64,000 nt of DNA from Ananas comosus (lineage: Eukaryota > Streptophyta > Magnoliopsida > Poales > Bromeliaceae). Location of the stretch: positions 5,442,403 to 5,506,402 of the forward strand of contig NC_033629.1 of NCBI RefSeq assembly GCF_001540865.1. Reading direction: 5' to 3'. Each line of letters starts with the position of its first letter. The first letter of the stretch is position 1. A program made the translations under genes and the position numbers. Positions 1 through 11,134 of this stretch are shown here, in pieces. The notes under the pieces were generated by a model. The model saw only the letters and a list, made by a program, of their open reading frames with translations. It made no database searches and was not told the origin of the DNA.

Positions 1-1040
1 AGCGCTATTGCTTACCAAAACGACGTTTGGTCTAACTTCGAGTTATACATGTCGGGTTGTCGAATGGAGATTTATCGTGTTGTTAGGTCCCCAATTTAGG
101 TTTCCAAGCTGGTCAAATAGATCAAACCACATCTGGCAAACCTCTTTGAGGATGCCCTCATGATGGAATATGCTTTCCTACGATTTCGATCTTATAAAGA
201 GCAAGCAAAGGAGGGCTTGTCGAGTTCTTAGAGCTCATTTAGGGACTATTTTAACATTCATGGGGGGTGTTTTAGAACAAAGCCTAGAAATCCCCTTAGG
301 CATTATTGAAGAAAACATGGATTCATGTGTTCTTGGCTTCGGAAGTTCTAAGCTATGTAAGGTAGATTCAACAAACGATCGAGGGTTTAACCATCCTACA
401 AAAAAGTCTACCATGAGAGGCTTGGAAAGCTTACGCTTCCTAGAGTCAAGGAGAGAAGAGATGAATGAGGATGAGTGATGGTGATGATTCTTCTTCCTCA
501 CTCTTCTCCTTGTTTTTCTTTTCCTTTATTGCTATTCATCTTTTTCTTCTCTTTTCTTCGAACAGTTGAGAGAGAGAGGGAGAGAACGAGGAAGAATGAC
601 GGGGAGAGATAATGATGTGAGGAGCGAAGGGGTTTAGGGCTATTTAATTACGGGTAAACATTGCAAATAAACCCCTCATATTTATAATGTAGCCCCCCCA
701 GCAGATATTTCTATGCCAATTATTGCAAAGCTGTACCGTACACTTCTCCATGTCGACAGTGTTTTTTTCAGCTTTTTCCTAAACCGAGGAGTTGCTTTCT
801 TCGGGTCGCTTTTGTACCGGTACAACCATCAATATGTACGGTTACACAATGTCAGACTTGATTTTTAGCTTAGTTTTCGATCTATTCGCGCCGAAACAAG
901 TAAACGTTTCTAATTTTTGAACTAGCATCTGTAACCCCTCAACCTTGATAGAATGTTTAATGGAAATCGTCATTCATCTTATTGATATTTTAGCTAATTT
1001 GGCTAAGCTCGTATTTTTTCCCAAAATCGGTGGTTAATGT
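1..1040 (-). repeat. Ty3/gypsy chromovirus LTR fragment
   Basis: This fragment is cut by the left edge of the window. It resembles the distal part of the LTR at 31567-34015 in the same relative order: a stretch like 'gatgccctcatg', a coding-like block, CT/GA-rich sequence near 540-610, then the palindrome GTACCGGTAC at 814-823, and an end near 1040 that reads like the other LTR's terminus. The open frames inside it (170-478, 235-501) are LTR sequence, not genes. By analogy with the element at 7827-14968, the retrotransposon orientation is minus. The right boundary is approximate. Confidence 0.6.
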
Positions 1041-1074
1041 TTTAACAAAGGGTTTCTTTAGTGTTGTAAATTAG

Positions 1075-1440
1075 ATTAGTTAGTATATATATTATATATG
1101 ATTATATATATATTATTTAATATATGGAATATATAGAGGTCCGGCCTACTTATCTGTTGAATCGTACTAAGACTGGTTTATTGAGTTTTTACGTTGATCT
1201 ACGTGATCATTTTCAACCGTTAGATTAATACTATTAACAAAATAGCCATAAACAAGGGGACACTGTATTTAATCTGGGGAGCACTATATCCTAACCGATA
1301 TCCTTTCATTCAAGGCCAAAATCAATAGTACCAAGGGCTTTGTACTATGATTAGTTGTAGATAATTACTATAATATTATATATATATATATATACTTAGT
1401 ATATATATTATAAGAGAGATGAGAAGAGAGTGAGCATCAA
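1075..1440. repeat. AT-rich spacer with TA microsatellites
   Basis: TA runs lie near 1083-1128 and 1377-1394. Between them is a segment with the hairpin-like words agtacc/ggctttgtact (about 1327-1345), which resembles the block at 4888-5095. No coding sequence is visible. Confidence 0.5.
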
Positions 1441-1499
1441 GATTGCTGAGATTGGCGGGATCGATGAGAGAGGAGATGAGAGAGAGAGTGCAGGCTAGG

Positions 1500-2022
1500 A
1501 TGATTATAGAAGACTGGTAGGCTCCGTGCTTTCCACTTTGTTTTCGATGGTGCGGAATTTCGAATCGATTGAATCGGTCGATAGACTTGATCTAGGTATT
1601 TGAAGTTTAGGGAAATAATTTTTTTGGCGATTTTTCGATTTCATTGCCTGAGTCGATCAAGTGGCTCAAATCAACGGATTGAAATAAATCTTAAAAAATA
1701 TGATGATATTGACATTATAAATTTTTGATCAAAGTTATATGATTTGTTTTAATATGGATATAAAGCAATTTTCTATCAAATTTCATGCTGATTTGGATAT
1801 TTCTACAACCAGTTAAACTGTGCACCGGATTACAGGCCCTTTAATTATTGATTTTGAGCCCTTCGTTAGTTAGGACAAATGACATCGAAAATCACAAATT
1901 TATTTTATAGTATTCAAATCTGATAGTATCAACTCTAATAGAGCCCGATGTCGATTCGAAAGTGAAACATCGAAACAAATTGGAAGCACGGCAGGCTCCG
2001 TGCTCCAAGAGCATACGGCCAG
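1500..2022. mobile_element. Long-TIR element, degenerate copy A
   Basis: The left part (ggctccgtgctttcc, then a 'tttcgaatcg...gacttgat...tatttgaag' series) reappears inverted at the right end (about 1890-2022, ending ggaagcacggcaggctccgtg). The same architecture and words occur in the better preserved element at 6975-7519. No transposase is present, so it is non-autonomous. The boundaries are approximate. Confidence 0.5.
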
Positions 2023-2039
2023 TCTCTCTTATATATATT

Positions 2040-2600
2040 ATAAGTCTAACGGAGCGATCGTCGTTTGGAAGGCATCATCGAAACAACTTGGTGCACCGGA
2101 GCGGTCAGTGTCAAGTTTTGTTTTCGATGATCGGTACGATCGGCTCATTAGACTTGATTTACTATTAAAAGTATTTAGAAACGTTAATTTCATAATTTTT
2201 GATTCCATTTACTATCAAAGGTGTCTAAAATTGAACGGCTGAAAATAAAAATATCATATAAAATGAGTATAAAAGATTTAAATCAAGATCAGATATAATA
2301 ATTTGCTCTAATAGTGGAATATAAGAATTTTCTGATTATAATTTTCATATGGATTTGGATTGTTTTACACGTTACTCTCAACCACCACATCGGCATTTTA
2401 AATTGTCATTATTGAAGGATCTTTTGATTCACTAAGTCAATGATGAAGTCGAAAAATATGGTGAATTTTGTTTCCAAATACTTTCATAGTATGTGATACA
2501 AGTCTAATGGAGCGATACTTCGATTTGAAGCCGCATGCAGTCGAAAACAGTGGTAGTACGGAGTCGTGAGCTTCGATACAACGGGCCTTTTGACATCATT
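2040..2600. mobile_element. Long-TIR element, degenerate copy B
   Basis: The arms around 2050-2200 ('gttttcgatgatcggtacgatcgg...agacttgattt...tatttagaaac') and 2470-2590 (their inverse, including 'acaagtctaatggagcgat') mark a second relative of the 6975-7519 family. It directly follows copy A. It is non-coding and its ends are eroded. Confidence 0.45.
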
Positions 2601-3060
2601 TGTTTTCGATGGAAGAGCCTCCAATCGACGATCGGCACGCTTGATGATCTATATTGAAGTTATTTAGAAATTAAATTTCAAATCTTTCGACATCGATTTT
2701 AAAATAATGATCAAAGGGTTTCAAAATTGTGTAATTTTATATGCGTGATATGAGGGTTTTCTCGTTTATCTTTACGGCAAACGTAGATATCAAATCAATT
2801 TGAATTTTTGTTAGAAATTCTCTTAACTATTTAAAAAAAGACTCCTCTACTCTTCGATACTCTGATCTACAAGTATCTATATCATTTTTAAGAATCTTCA
2901 TTTTCGGTTATTTTTGTGTCCACTTGATGGATAAGAGAGTATATCGAAAATGTTATGAATGATTAAATTTTAATCTTCAATGGTATAGATCTATGTTTAC
3001 GGTTGTGATATCAATTTGGAGGCTCCTCTCGAAAACAATGGGTGGGAAACAGTGTCGTTT
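2587..3060. mobile_element. Long-TIR element, degenerate copy C
   Basis: The left arm 'tgttttcgatggaagagcctccaat' begins near 2600 and its inverse 'ggaggctcctctcgaaaaca' lies at about 3018-3041. This is a third member of the same family in a row. No open frame of interest is present. Confidence 0.45.
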
Positions 3061-3119
3061 GCTTACGATAGTATTTAGCTCAACTCTCTTCTCTCTTCTC
3101 TCTTCTTTCTCTCTCTCTT

Positions 3120-3870
3120 CACCAATTAAATATAATTATATATACAATTAACTAGAATTTTATTAGGAAACACTATTAAACACTATTATTATAATTATAC
3201 TCAAATATAGAATAGCAATTTTATTAGGAAACACTATTAAATCAAATTAAATCAAATTATACCAATTAACAAATTATACCAATTAAATATAATTATATAT
3301 ACAATTAACTAGAATTTTATTAGGAAACACTATTAAACACTATTATTATAATTATACTCAAATATAGAATATCAATTTTATTAGGAAACACTATTAAATC
3401 AAATTATACCAATTAAATATAAATATATATACAATTAACTAGAATTTTATTAGGAAACACTATTAAATACTATTAAATCAAATTATAATTATATGTATAA
3501 TTAAATCAAATTAAATCAAATAAAATGTTTATCATGAATCTTTCTATGTGCTTACCACATGTCAAACTCAAATATAGTAATTAGGTGGTTAAAAATAGAA
3601 CTTTATAATGAAACACTATTAAATCAAATTAAATCAATTATCAAATTATACCAATTAAATATAATTATATATACAATTAACTAGATTTTTATTAGGAAAC
3701 ACTATTAAACACTATTATTATAATTTTACTCAAATATAGAATAACAATTGTATTAGGAAACACTATTAAATCAAATTAAATCAATTTATACCAATCACAT
3801 GCTCAAATTGAATAGCAATTTTATTAAATATAGAATAGCAATTTTATTAGGAGTTTCCAATCACATACTC
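3120..3870. repeat. AT-rich minisatellite array
   Basis: The phrase 'attaggaaacactattaaa' recurs about eight times (near 3161, 3221, 3318, 3379, 3449, 3608, 3691 and 3751). It is separated by variable blocks such as 'aattaactagaatttt', 'ctcaaatatagaata' and 'ataccaattaaatat'. Unit length varies from about 60 to 160 bp, so this is a higher-order degenerate array. It lies immediately upstream of the Helitron helicase remnant and is probably internal to that Helitron. Confidence 0.7.
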
Positions 3871-3882
3871 AAATTGAAGCAA

Positions 3883-4320
3883 TGTGCTCCTGTGATGTTA
3901 TTGAGAAACATAGACAAGTCTTAAGGTTTATGCAATGGAACCAGATTAGTGATCACTCAGTTGGGAAAACACATACTAGAAGCAAAAGTGATTTCTGGGA
4001 GCAATATTGGGGAGAAGGTGTTTATACCCCGTATGGTGATTACTCCATCAGACTCCAAGTTACCTTTTAAAATGCAACGAAGGCAATTTTCGTTGGCTGT
4101 TTGTTTTGCTATGACAATAAACAAGAGTCAAGGTCAATCGTTATCACATGTTGGATTGTATCTACCTAGACTGACATTCAGTCATGATCAGTTATATGTT
4201 GTAATATCTAAAGTTCGAAGTAAGAACGGATTGAAAATTCTAATTTGTGATAAAGATGGTTTGTTATCCAAAACCACAAGCAATGTAGTTTTTAAAGAAG
4301 TGTTTCAGAACTTAAAATAG
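3883..4320 (+). pseudogene. Helitron helicase C-terminal remnant (PIF1-like)
   Basis: Frame +1 reads PVMLLRNIDKS, a stop (TAA at 3922-3924), then GLCNGTRLVITQLGKH, later AMTINKSQGQSL and LYVVISKVRSKNGLKIL. This is the C-terminal end of the Rep/Hel protein of autonomous plant Helitrons: helicase motifs V/VI, including the conserved TINKSQGQ and VxSR-like blocks. About 145 codons remain of a protein that normally exceeds 1,300 residues, and the Rep domain is absent. The in-frame stop and missing N-terminus make it a pseudogene. The Helitron 3' end follows at 4886, the order expected of a 5'-truncated autonomous element. Confidence 0.85.
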
Positions 4321-4859
4321 GTAAGCGGATTATTTTTCTTTATGTTATTTCAAAAATTTACAATTTTTTAACAATTCAACTCTGTCATTTTTTTAAAAAA
4401 ATAAATTTAGATATTTTTCTAAAAAAATTCACTAATATTATAATATTTATCATTTCACTTATCTAACAATTTATCTATATTGTTATTGGAGCAGGTACTT
4501 TCCATCTTCATGCAACAAAGTTTTTTTTTCCTTCATATTTTCTTGAAGACCAACATCTATATATATTTGAATCTTGGAAGTTGGTATGTCTCTCATATAC
4601 ATGCGCTTACTCTATTTTATGTCAAACATGGAAGTTTAGTTGATCTCATTATATGCTTAAATATTAATATTATTTGTAATTTTTCATATCAACTTGAGTT
4701 ATAATTTTGTTTCTCTAGTTAGCTTTTGTACTTTAATATGTATTATAATTAAGATTGATAGTATATTTCTTTATTTATTAAAAAAAATATAATATTAATT
4801 AGAATATTTTTCTTTTATCATCACATAAAAACTTTTGTTATTTTATATTATTATATTAG

Positions 4860-4886
4860 CCGTGCATCGCACGGGTCAAATACTAG
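4860..4886 (+). mobile_element. Helitron 3' terminus (hairpin plus CTAG)
   Basis: A stem CCGTGC / GCACGG with a 3-nt loop (4860-4874) is followed after 8 nt by the terminal CTAG (4883-4886) and a host T. This is the canonical Helitron 3' end (hairpin, then CTRR, insertion before T). With the helicase remnant upstream it defines the right end of a Helitron. I could not place the matching 5' TC end. Confidence 0.75.
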
Positions 4887-5275
4887 TACTACTAATAGCA
4901 CCAAACTATCGGTGCTATTAGGTTTTTGTCCCTTTGATGAAAGAATGTACGGTTAGAATAATGTGGACCCTCTGAGGTTGAGTAAGTTGTTGGTTGAATA
5001 GTATAATCTAACGGGTGAAAATAGTCAAATGGTTAAATCTAACAGTGGAAAACTCAGCAGCACTAAGTGCTTGGTACTATCAATAGTATCCCATCCGAAC
5101 TCTCTCTCTGTCTCTCTCTCTCTATATTATATATATGATTAAACAAACGAAAAATGGGCTACTATTACATGAGTAGCTAAACCACAAATAAAATTGTTAA
5201 TAATTTTGATTTAAATAAACATTTCAACGAAAAGCATAATAAGATTTGAAAAATTCTAGTCCTAACTACATTAAT
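4887..5275. other. Intergenic stretch with MITE-like block
   Basis: The left edge (actactaatagcacca) and the inverse near 5078-5095 (tactatcaatagtatccc) suggest a short inverted-repeat element at about 4888-5095, possibly the insertion target of the Helitron. A CT microsatellite lies at about 5101-5126. No gene is visible. Confidence 0.35.
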
Positions 5276-6209
5276 TAGGACCGTCAACAGGTCGGATTTG
5301 GGGCAGGAACCGAACTTGAACCTGACTAACAAATCAGAAACCCGAACCCGAACCCAAACCCGACGGATTTTAAAAATCCATATCCAAATCCGAACCCGAC
5401 CAAAAATCCGAAATCCAAACCCAAACCCGAAAACCCGAACCCGAATCCGAAAAAAATCCGAATCCGACCAAAAACCCGAAACCCGATTCTAAACCTGAAA
5501 ACCCGAACCCGAAAATAATATTTACCAAATTTCGAAACATATTATACAAAAAACTAAAAACAAAAGATTTATAAAAATTTTAAAAAAAATAGTTTCATTG
5601 CCCAACAACCCATAAGATCTAAGAGAGTATTAAAAATACTAATTAAGAGAAAAATAAAATAAAATTTTTTTAAAATTTTTTTTAAAAAAGATAGTTCTAT
5701 TGTCCAACAACCTACAAGAACTAAAAGGCTAAACTTAAAAAAATAAGAAAAAAAAGAACATATATGAAGAATCAAAAAAATCCACATCAAAGAAGCAACT
5801 TCAATTTTTAAATTTTTTTTTAAAAAATTCTCACCTTTTCTCTTCTTAGGTTTGAGATTGTGGTTCTTGGAGAGAAAACAATAAACCAAAATACCCTCTT
5901 AGAGAAGAATGAACAAGAGACTATATAAGTTTACAACCAAATTAGGGTTTGGAGATGAAGAGGGTTTGGAAAATGGAAAGGCTTTGAAATAGTTTATCTT
6001 TTGATGTTTTAACTATTAGGGTTTGGAGATGGAGAGAGTTTAGAAAATAGAAAGGTTTTAATTTTTGAATATTAGGATTTGGTTTTGGGAAATGGGAAGG
6101 TTTTGATTTTTGAATATTAGGGTTTAGGTTATAAAGATATATATTTTTTGGTTTAGATTATAAAAGTGTAAGTATTTATTGGCCTTTAGATTCGGATCTA
6201 ATGGTTTAA

Positions 6210-6262
<53 letters not shown>

Positions 6263-6439
6263 ATATTAAATTTGTTCAGGTTCGGGTTGGGTTCGGATTT
6301 TTTAAAAATATCCATATCCGAACCCGAATCCGTCGAATTTTTTTTTTAATATCCATACCTGAATCCATATACATTTCTATCGAATAAAATTCGCTCGGTT
6401 AAGATAAAATTCAAGTATTCATATCCATTTACATCCCTA
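5276..6439. mobile_element. hAT-type non-autonomous element (8-bp TSD)
   Basis: The element is flanked by the perfect 8-bp duplication acattaat (5268-5275 and 6440-6447), the TSD length of hAT elements. The ends are short imperfect inverted repeats: TAGGACCGTCAACAGG on the left and the complement of TAGGGATGTAAATGG on the right. Both subterminal regions are made of degenerate CCCGAA/TTCGGG hexamers (5300-5515 and 6275-6335), inverted relative to each other. The interior is AT-rich and includes a (TA)n run at 6212-6260. No transposase is detectable; the ORFs across it are low complexity. Confidence 0.85.
6212..6260. repeat. (TA)n microsatellite
   Basis: About 24 uninterrupted TA units lie inside the hAT element. 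Confidence 0.9.
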
Positions 6440-6447
6440 ACATTAAT

Positions 6448-6967
6448 AGTCTCTGGAGGGGCCTAAGGCCTCCGCTACCATCCCAGACCTTTTGAAAAAT
6501 TTCCATTTATTTACACTTCAAAAAATTTCAGATCGCATAATAAGATTTTGAAAAAAATAAAAATGCCTGATGAGGTTGGTGATTTTGCTTTATTTTAGGC
6601 AAATGCGAATTACTTTTGATTAATGACGGTCCCTCTCTATTTGGATTCAAGTCCCTTTCAATTAAGATTGAACCATTCATCACTGCAATCAAAATATGGG
6701 ATTTAAATAGCCTGATTGAATTGCTTAGTACACTAAACTTTAGGGACATTTTCAATTTTAAATCCAATTTTACTAGCACACACGAAGTATAGGAAACTTA
6801 AAAATGTCTTATCTCCCTCCATGCTTTAATTTACACTGTTTATGAGCTTTGGCACTGAAATATATTGTTGAAGTTTGATATGCTACCCCAAAAGCTAAAA
6901 AGTCATTATTCGTTGGATATGAAACATGAGAATCGAGAAAAAGAAAAGAAAATAAAACAAAACGTAA
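6448..6967. other. Unassigned intergenic sequence
   Basis: I recognise no gene or repeat here. The open frame at 6528-6779 on the minus strand resembles no protein I know. Confidence 0.4.
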
Positions 6968-6974
6968 AAGTAAT

Positions 6975-7519
6975 TGAGTGAGGCTACTATGCTTTTGGAA
7001 ATACGGAATCTTTCGTACTTTCAGGTCGTTTTTGATATTGCGACTTTCGAATCGTCGATCAGCTCCATTAAACTTGATTTAGAGTATTTGAAGTACCTAG
7101 AAAATAAATTTTATGATTTTTTGATATTATTTGCCTAGTGATCGAAGGAGCTTAAAATCAATACTTTTAATGGCCGTAGTGAGCCGTTTGCAAGTTTAAC
7201 GGTGTAGAAATATCCAAATCACGTGAAATTTTGATAGAAAATTCTTTATACTATATAAAATAATATCAATATCTTTGATCTAAAATTTTAATGTCATATT
7301 ATCACGTTTTGTAAAATTTTTATTTTTAGCCGTTGATTTTGAGCCCCTTCGTTCACCAGGCAAATAATATCGAAAAATCGCATAATTTATTTTCTAGATA
7401 CTTCAAATACTCTAGATCAAATTTAACGGAGTCGATCGATGATTCAAAAGTCGCAACATGAAAAACGATCTGGAAGCACGGAAGGCTCCGTGCTTTCAGA
7501 AGCATAGTAACCTCACTCA
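6975..7519. mobile_element. Long-TIR non-autonomous DNA element
   Basis: The terminal inverted repeats are roughly 170 bp each. The left starts TGAGTGAGGCTACTATGC and the right ends as the complement of TGAGTGAGGTTACTATGC. The arms continue in parallel through 'gcgactttcgaatcgtcgatc' and its inverse. A 7-bp direct repeat, aagtaat, flanks it (6968-6974 and 7520-7526). The interior is AT-rich without a transposase. Long TIRs point to a MULE-like origin, although the usual MULE TSD is 9 bp, so the superfamily is uncertain. Copies at 1500-3060 belong to the same family. Confidence 0.75.
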
Positions 7520-7826
7520 AAGTAATTTACATTATTTAGGAGCTATCCTACATCTTTGGCCGACGACGAAGCAAAAATTTTGGCCTCATTTGATGTCATT
7601 TTTATTTTTTATTTTTTAAATAGAATTATATCTATCTATACTACTTACAAAAGAGGAGTTTTAAAATTTTTTTCTTTCCCAAGATGTCAGTCCCTATTAA
7701 TATAATTCCAATCACATAGTAGCAATATCCTTAATTCAACTTTAATAGAATAAATAACAGTCATACAATTTTTATTTTATTTTTAAATTATTATAAAATA
7801 TATTAATACTTAGTCATTGGATCTAA

Positions 7827-9692
7827 TGTCACGCTCCGGATATCACGTTCCCCGGGCACGCCGACATAATCCGCCGTATACAAAGAAATTTTTCCTATAT
7901 ACGAAGCGAAGCTGTAACTGTACCTGTAATAATACAACACTACAACCAGTAATATAGAGCTGCTAGGGAAAAAGAACATGCGTATATAATAAAAATGGAT
8001 CAGTACATACACAGTATCTTGGTACAAAAATACTCGCTCCAGCGAGGTATAACATCAGTATGTAATGAACCAAAAACTACAACTACCTGTGGCTGGTACT
8101 CCACTAGCTCTGCCTCGTCTAGTAGGGCTCTAACTCGCGACGCCCTTGTCACGATCAAGATTAGCAGCAGCCGACGACGATGGCTCTGCAAAACGAAAAG
8201 GAACAACAGGGCGTGAGAACTACTGTATAAACAAGTAGTCCTCAGTGGGTGCAGCTCTCAACAACGTCGGTCCACTCACTAAGTCTACAGAAGGGAGCAA
8301 GAATAGTAGGAAATGATGGAAGAAAATCTACAGCTACAAACCATTATACTATCATGCTCTACTCTATCCAACTGTAGTAAATGTCAATTCTGACCAAATC
8401 CAACTGGGACTGTAAGCCTACCCGTCCCTGGGACTGTGAACACACCCGTCCCGCCCGATTGCGACTATACAGCTATCTCAACACTAATCGGTCCGTGAAG
8501 AGCAAGCCTGCACGAACGACACCAACGCGAAAGCACAACGCCCGTCTCTGGAGTGGCACTCGTGGGAGCTATCCAACCGAGTATGCAGCGTATCTCTGTC
8601 TAGCTCCATCAGGCTCTCACAAGCCAAAATCAAGTAACAGGGTCCAACCGGTCTAACAACCAACAAGTCACGTGCCCTCAGCACAATCTGACGCCAAAAC
8701 GGCGATAGGGGTCCACCGTCAACCCCGACGGCCCCCCAACAGTCCGGAACAGTCTGAACACTACTGTAAAAATACACTCGGCATCTCAGCGCGAGCGTAA
8801 CTGAAATCTAAACCACCTGGGGTATCCACCACACTGATACTGCAGCGATACAAAATAACAACGGCTCCTAGAGCTAAATCAGGTAGTTTAAGCATATGAC
8901 AGGTCATAATCGTTGTTTTCTCCTAAGTCAAATTCCAGTCCAATATGTGCTAGTAGATACATGCAACGAGGAAGCTCCAATTCAGATTTTACATGGAATA
9001 TACCAAAATTCATGAACTGAGCAAAATCTATCAACACAACAACACATATTGACCAACTATATATTTAGAAGACAAACCGACGATTAACCCACCTCGATAG
9101 CTAATCCCAATCCGGCGCGACGTCGAGAACGGCGAAATCGCACCCTCGCCCGGCTTCCTCGCGATGCTACGACGATGAAGACACACTCGAACGGCACCGC
9201 GGCGCGACGTTGGCGAAACTCGAACTCCACCCAAGCTCTTCCTTGCTCGGCCGATGCTAGAGAGAGAGAGGAAAAGAAGCAAGTAGAATACTCTCTCTCA
9301 GCCTCTCTACACATGTAAATAGTGAAGGGGTGGAGTGGTGACACGTACGAGGCACGAAATTACCAAAAAGCCCTGTACCTACTCAGGTGTACCGGTACAC
9401 GGGCAAATGTACCGGTATAAATGGCAACCCGAGAGCAGCTGCGTAAAATCTATCGAAGTGTACCGGTACGCCCCTGATGTTGTACCGATACAGAAAGTGT
9501 ACCGGTACGCCTTGATGGTTGTATCGGTACAACAAGCAGAAAATCTGCTGTTTGCAGATTCCAATGCCAAGTCCTGCTCCCGCGTCCCCGCTGAGTCCGT
9601 TTTGCGTCTATTTCGCGCCCACGTGACTCGGACTTGTCCCGACACTCTCCAGAGCTGTCGACAAGCCTCCCTGCTAAACACCAGGGATACCA
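7827..9692 (-). repeat. 3' LTR of the chromovirus
   Basis: In element orientation the LTR runs from 9692 (TGGTATCCC) to 7827 (ending GCGTGACA), about 1.87 kb with TG...CA ends. It follows the purine-rich tract 'gtgggggaggata' just past the pol stop. It carries six copies or near-copies of the palindrome GTACCGGTAC (9387-9530) in the U3-side region. ORFs at 8381-8777, 9031-9344 and 9335-9733 are LTR noise. Confidence 0.8.
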
Positions 9693-9740
9693 TATCCTCC
9701 CCCACTACAAAAAGTTTCGTTCTCGAAACTTAAACATACC

Positions 9741-11134
9741 TCAGCTCTGGGCATCGAACAGATAGGGGTAGGACTTCCTCATCACCGTCTCAGGCTCCCA
9801 AGTCGCCTCCCGCTCCTCGTGATTACTCCACTGCACTTTTACATACAGGATGACCCAATTACGCAATTCTTTCGTCTCCCGAGCAAAAATCCGCAACGGT
9901 CGCTCCTCGTATCTCAGATCCTCGCCAATCTCTAGTGGAGTGAAGTCGATCACGTGAGAAGGATCAAACACATATCTCCTCAATGCCGAGATGTGGAAGA
10001 CATCATGAATGCCAGCTAGTCGCGGGGGTAGAGCGATCCTGTAGGCAACTGGTCCAACTCGCTTCAATACCTCAAAAGGGCCAACGAAATGTGGACTAAG
10101 CTTTCCACGTACTCCAAATCGACGAATCCCTCTGGACGGCGAGACTTTGAGGAAAATATGATCTCCAACCTGGAACTCTAAGTCTCGTCTCCTGGTATCG
10201 GCGTAGCTCCTCTGGCGGCTCTGGGCTGTCAAAAGGTGTCGTCAAACAACTCTCACCTTTTCTTCAGCCTCTAGCAAGATCTCAGGCCCTAGTGTCCTCC
10301 TCTCACCCACATCACTCCAAAACAGAGGGGATCGACATCTGCGTCCATACAACGCCTCAAACAGAGCCATATGGATGCTCGTTTGATAGCTGTTGTTGTA
10401 CGCAAACTCAGCCAGTCTCAAATGTCGATACCACTCTCCTCCAAAATTCAGGACGCATGCTCTCAGCATGTCCTCTAGAGCCTGAATGGTCCGCTCTGAC
10501 TGACCATCTATCTGTGGGTGAAACGCCGTGTTGAAATGCAGCGTGTACCCAAGGTTGTCTGAAGACTCCGCCAAAAGTGTGAAACAAACCTCGGGTCCCT
10601 GTCCGATACAATCGACATCGGCACACCATGCAGCCTGACGATCTTATCCAAGTATAGCTGTGCGAGTCTCTCTCTGGACCAGGTGGTCTGAACCGGTAAG
10701 AAGTAAGCAGACTTCGTCAGTCTGTCCACTATCACCCAAATAGCATCGAAACCACCCTGTGCTCTCGGCAACCCCACAACAAAATCTATCGTGATCTGCT
10801 CTCATTTCCACTTGGGCACTGGCAGACTCTGAAGCTTGCCAGTAGGTACCTGATGCTCGGCCTTCACCTGTTGACAAGTCAGACACTTAGCCACAAATCT
10901 GCCAATATCCCTCTTTATTCCGTTCCACCAAAATTGTGCCTTCAAGTCCTTATACATTTTGGTTCCACCAGGGTGAACCGTATAAGGAGAACAATGAGCT
11001 TCTCTCAAAATATCCGCTCGGATCTCTGCATCCATATGCACACACAGTCGGTCCCTGTACCGTAGTACTCCCGAACTATCCACAGTAAAACCCTCAGCCT
11101 GTCCATTATCTAGCTGCTCTCGAATTCTCGACAA
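9741..11134 (-). pseudogene. Gypsy integrase and chromodomain region
   Basis: In minus-strand order: the HHCC zinc-finger region (AHCSPYTVHPGGTKMYK ... KCLTCQQVK, 11134-10802); the integrase core starting [22 protein letters not shown] with the second catalytic Asp in VSDRDPRF (10777-10508); a frameshift; then the [12 protein letters not shown] block with the catalytic Glu and FEALYGRRCRSPLFWSDVG (10574-10242); and a C-terminal segment with LEFQVGDHIFLKVSPSRGI and a chromodomain-like tail NHEEREATWEPETVM (10232-9741). The chromodomain would direct integration to particular chromatin. The order is intact but split over three frames. Confidence 0.9.

Noticed and set aside
3120..3870. Regularly repeated blocks reminiscent of a CRISPR array
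   Set aside because: This is a eukaryotic AT-rich minisatellite with variable unit length, degenerate repeats and no unique equal-length spacers.
9335..9733. 132-codon open frame
   Set aside because: It lies wholly inside the gypsy LTR and its polypurine tract and runs opposite to the element's coding strand.
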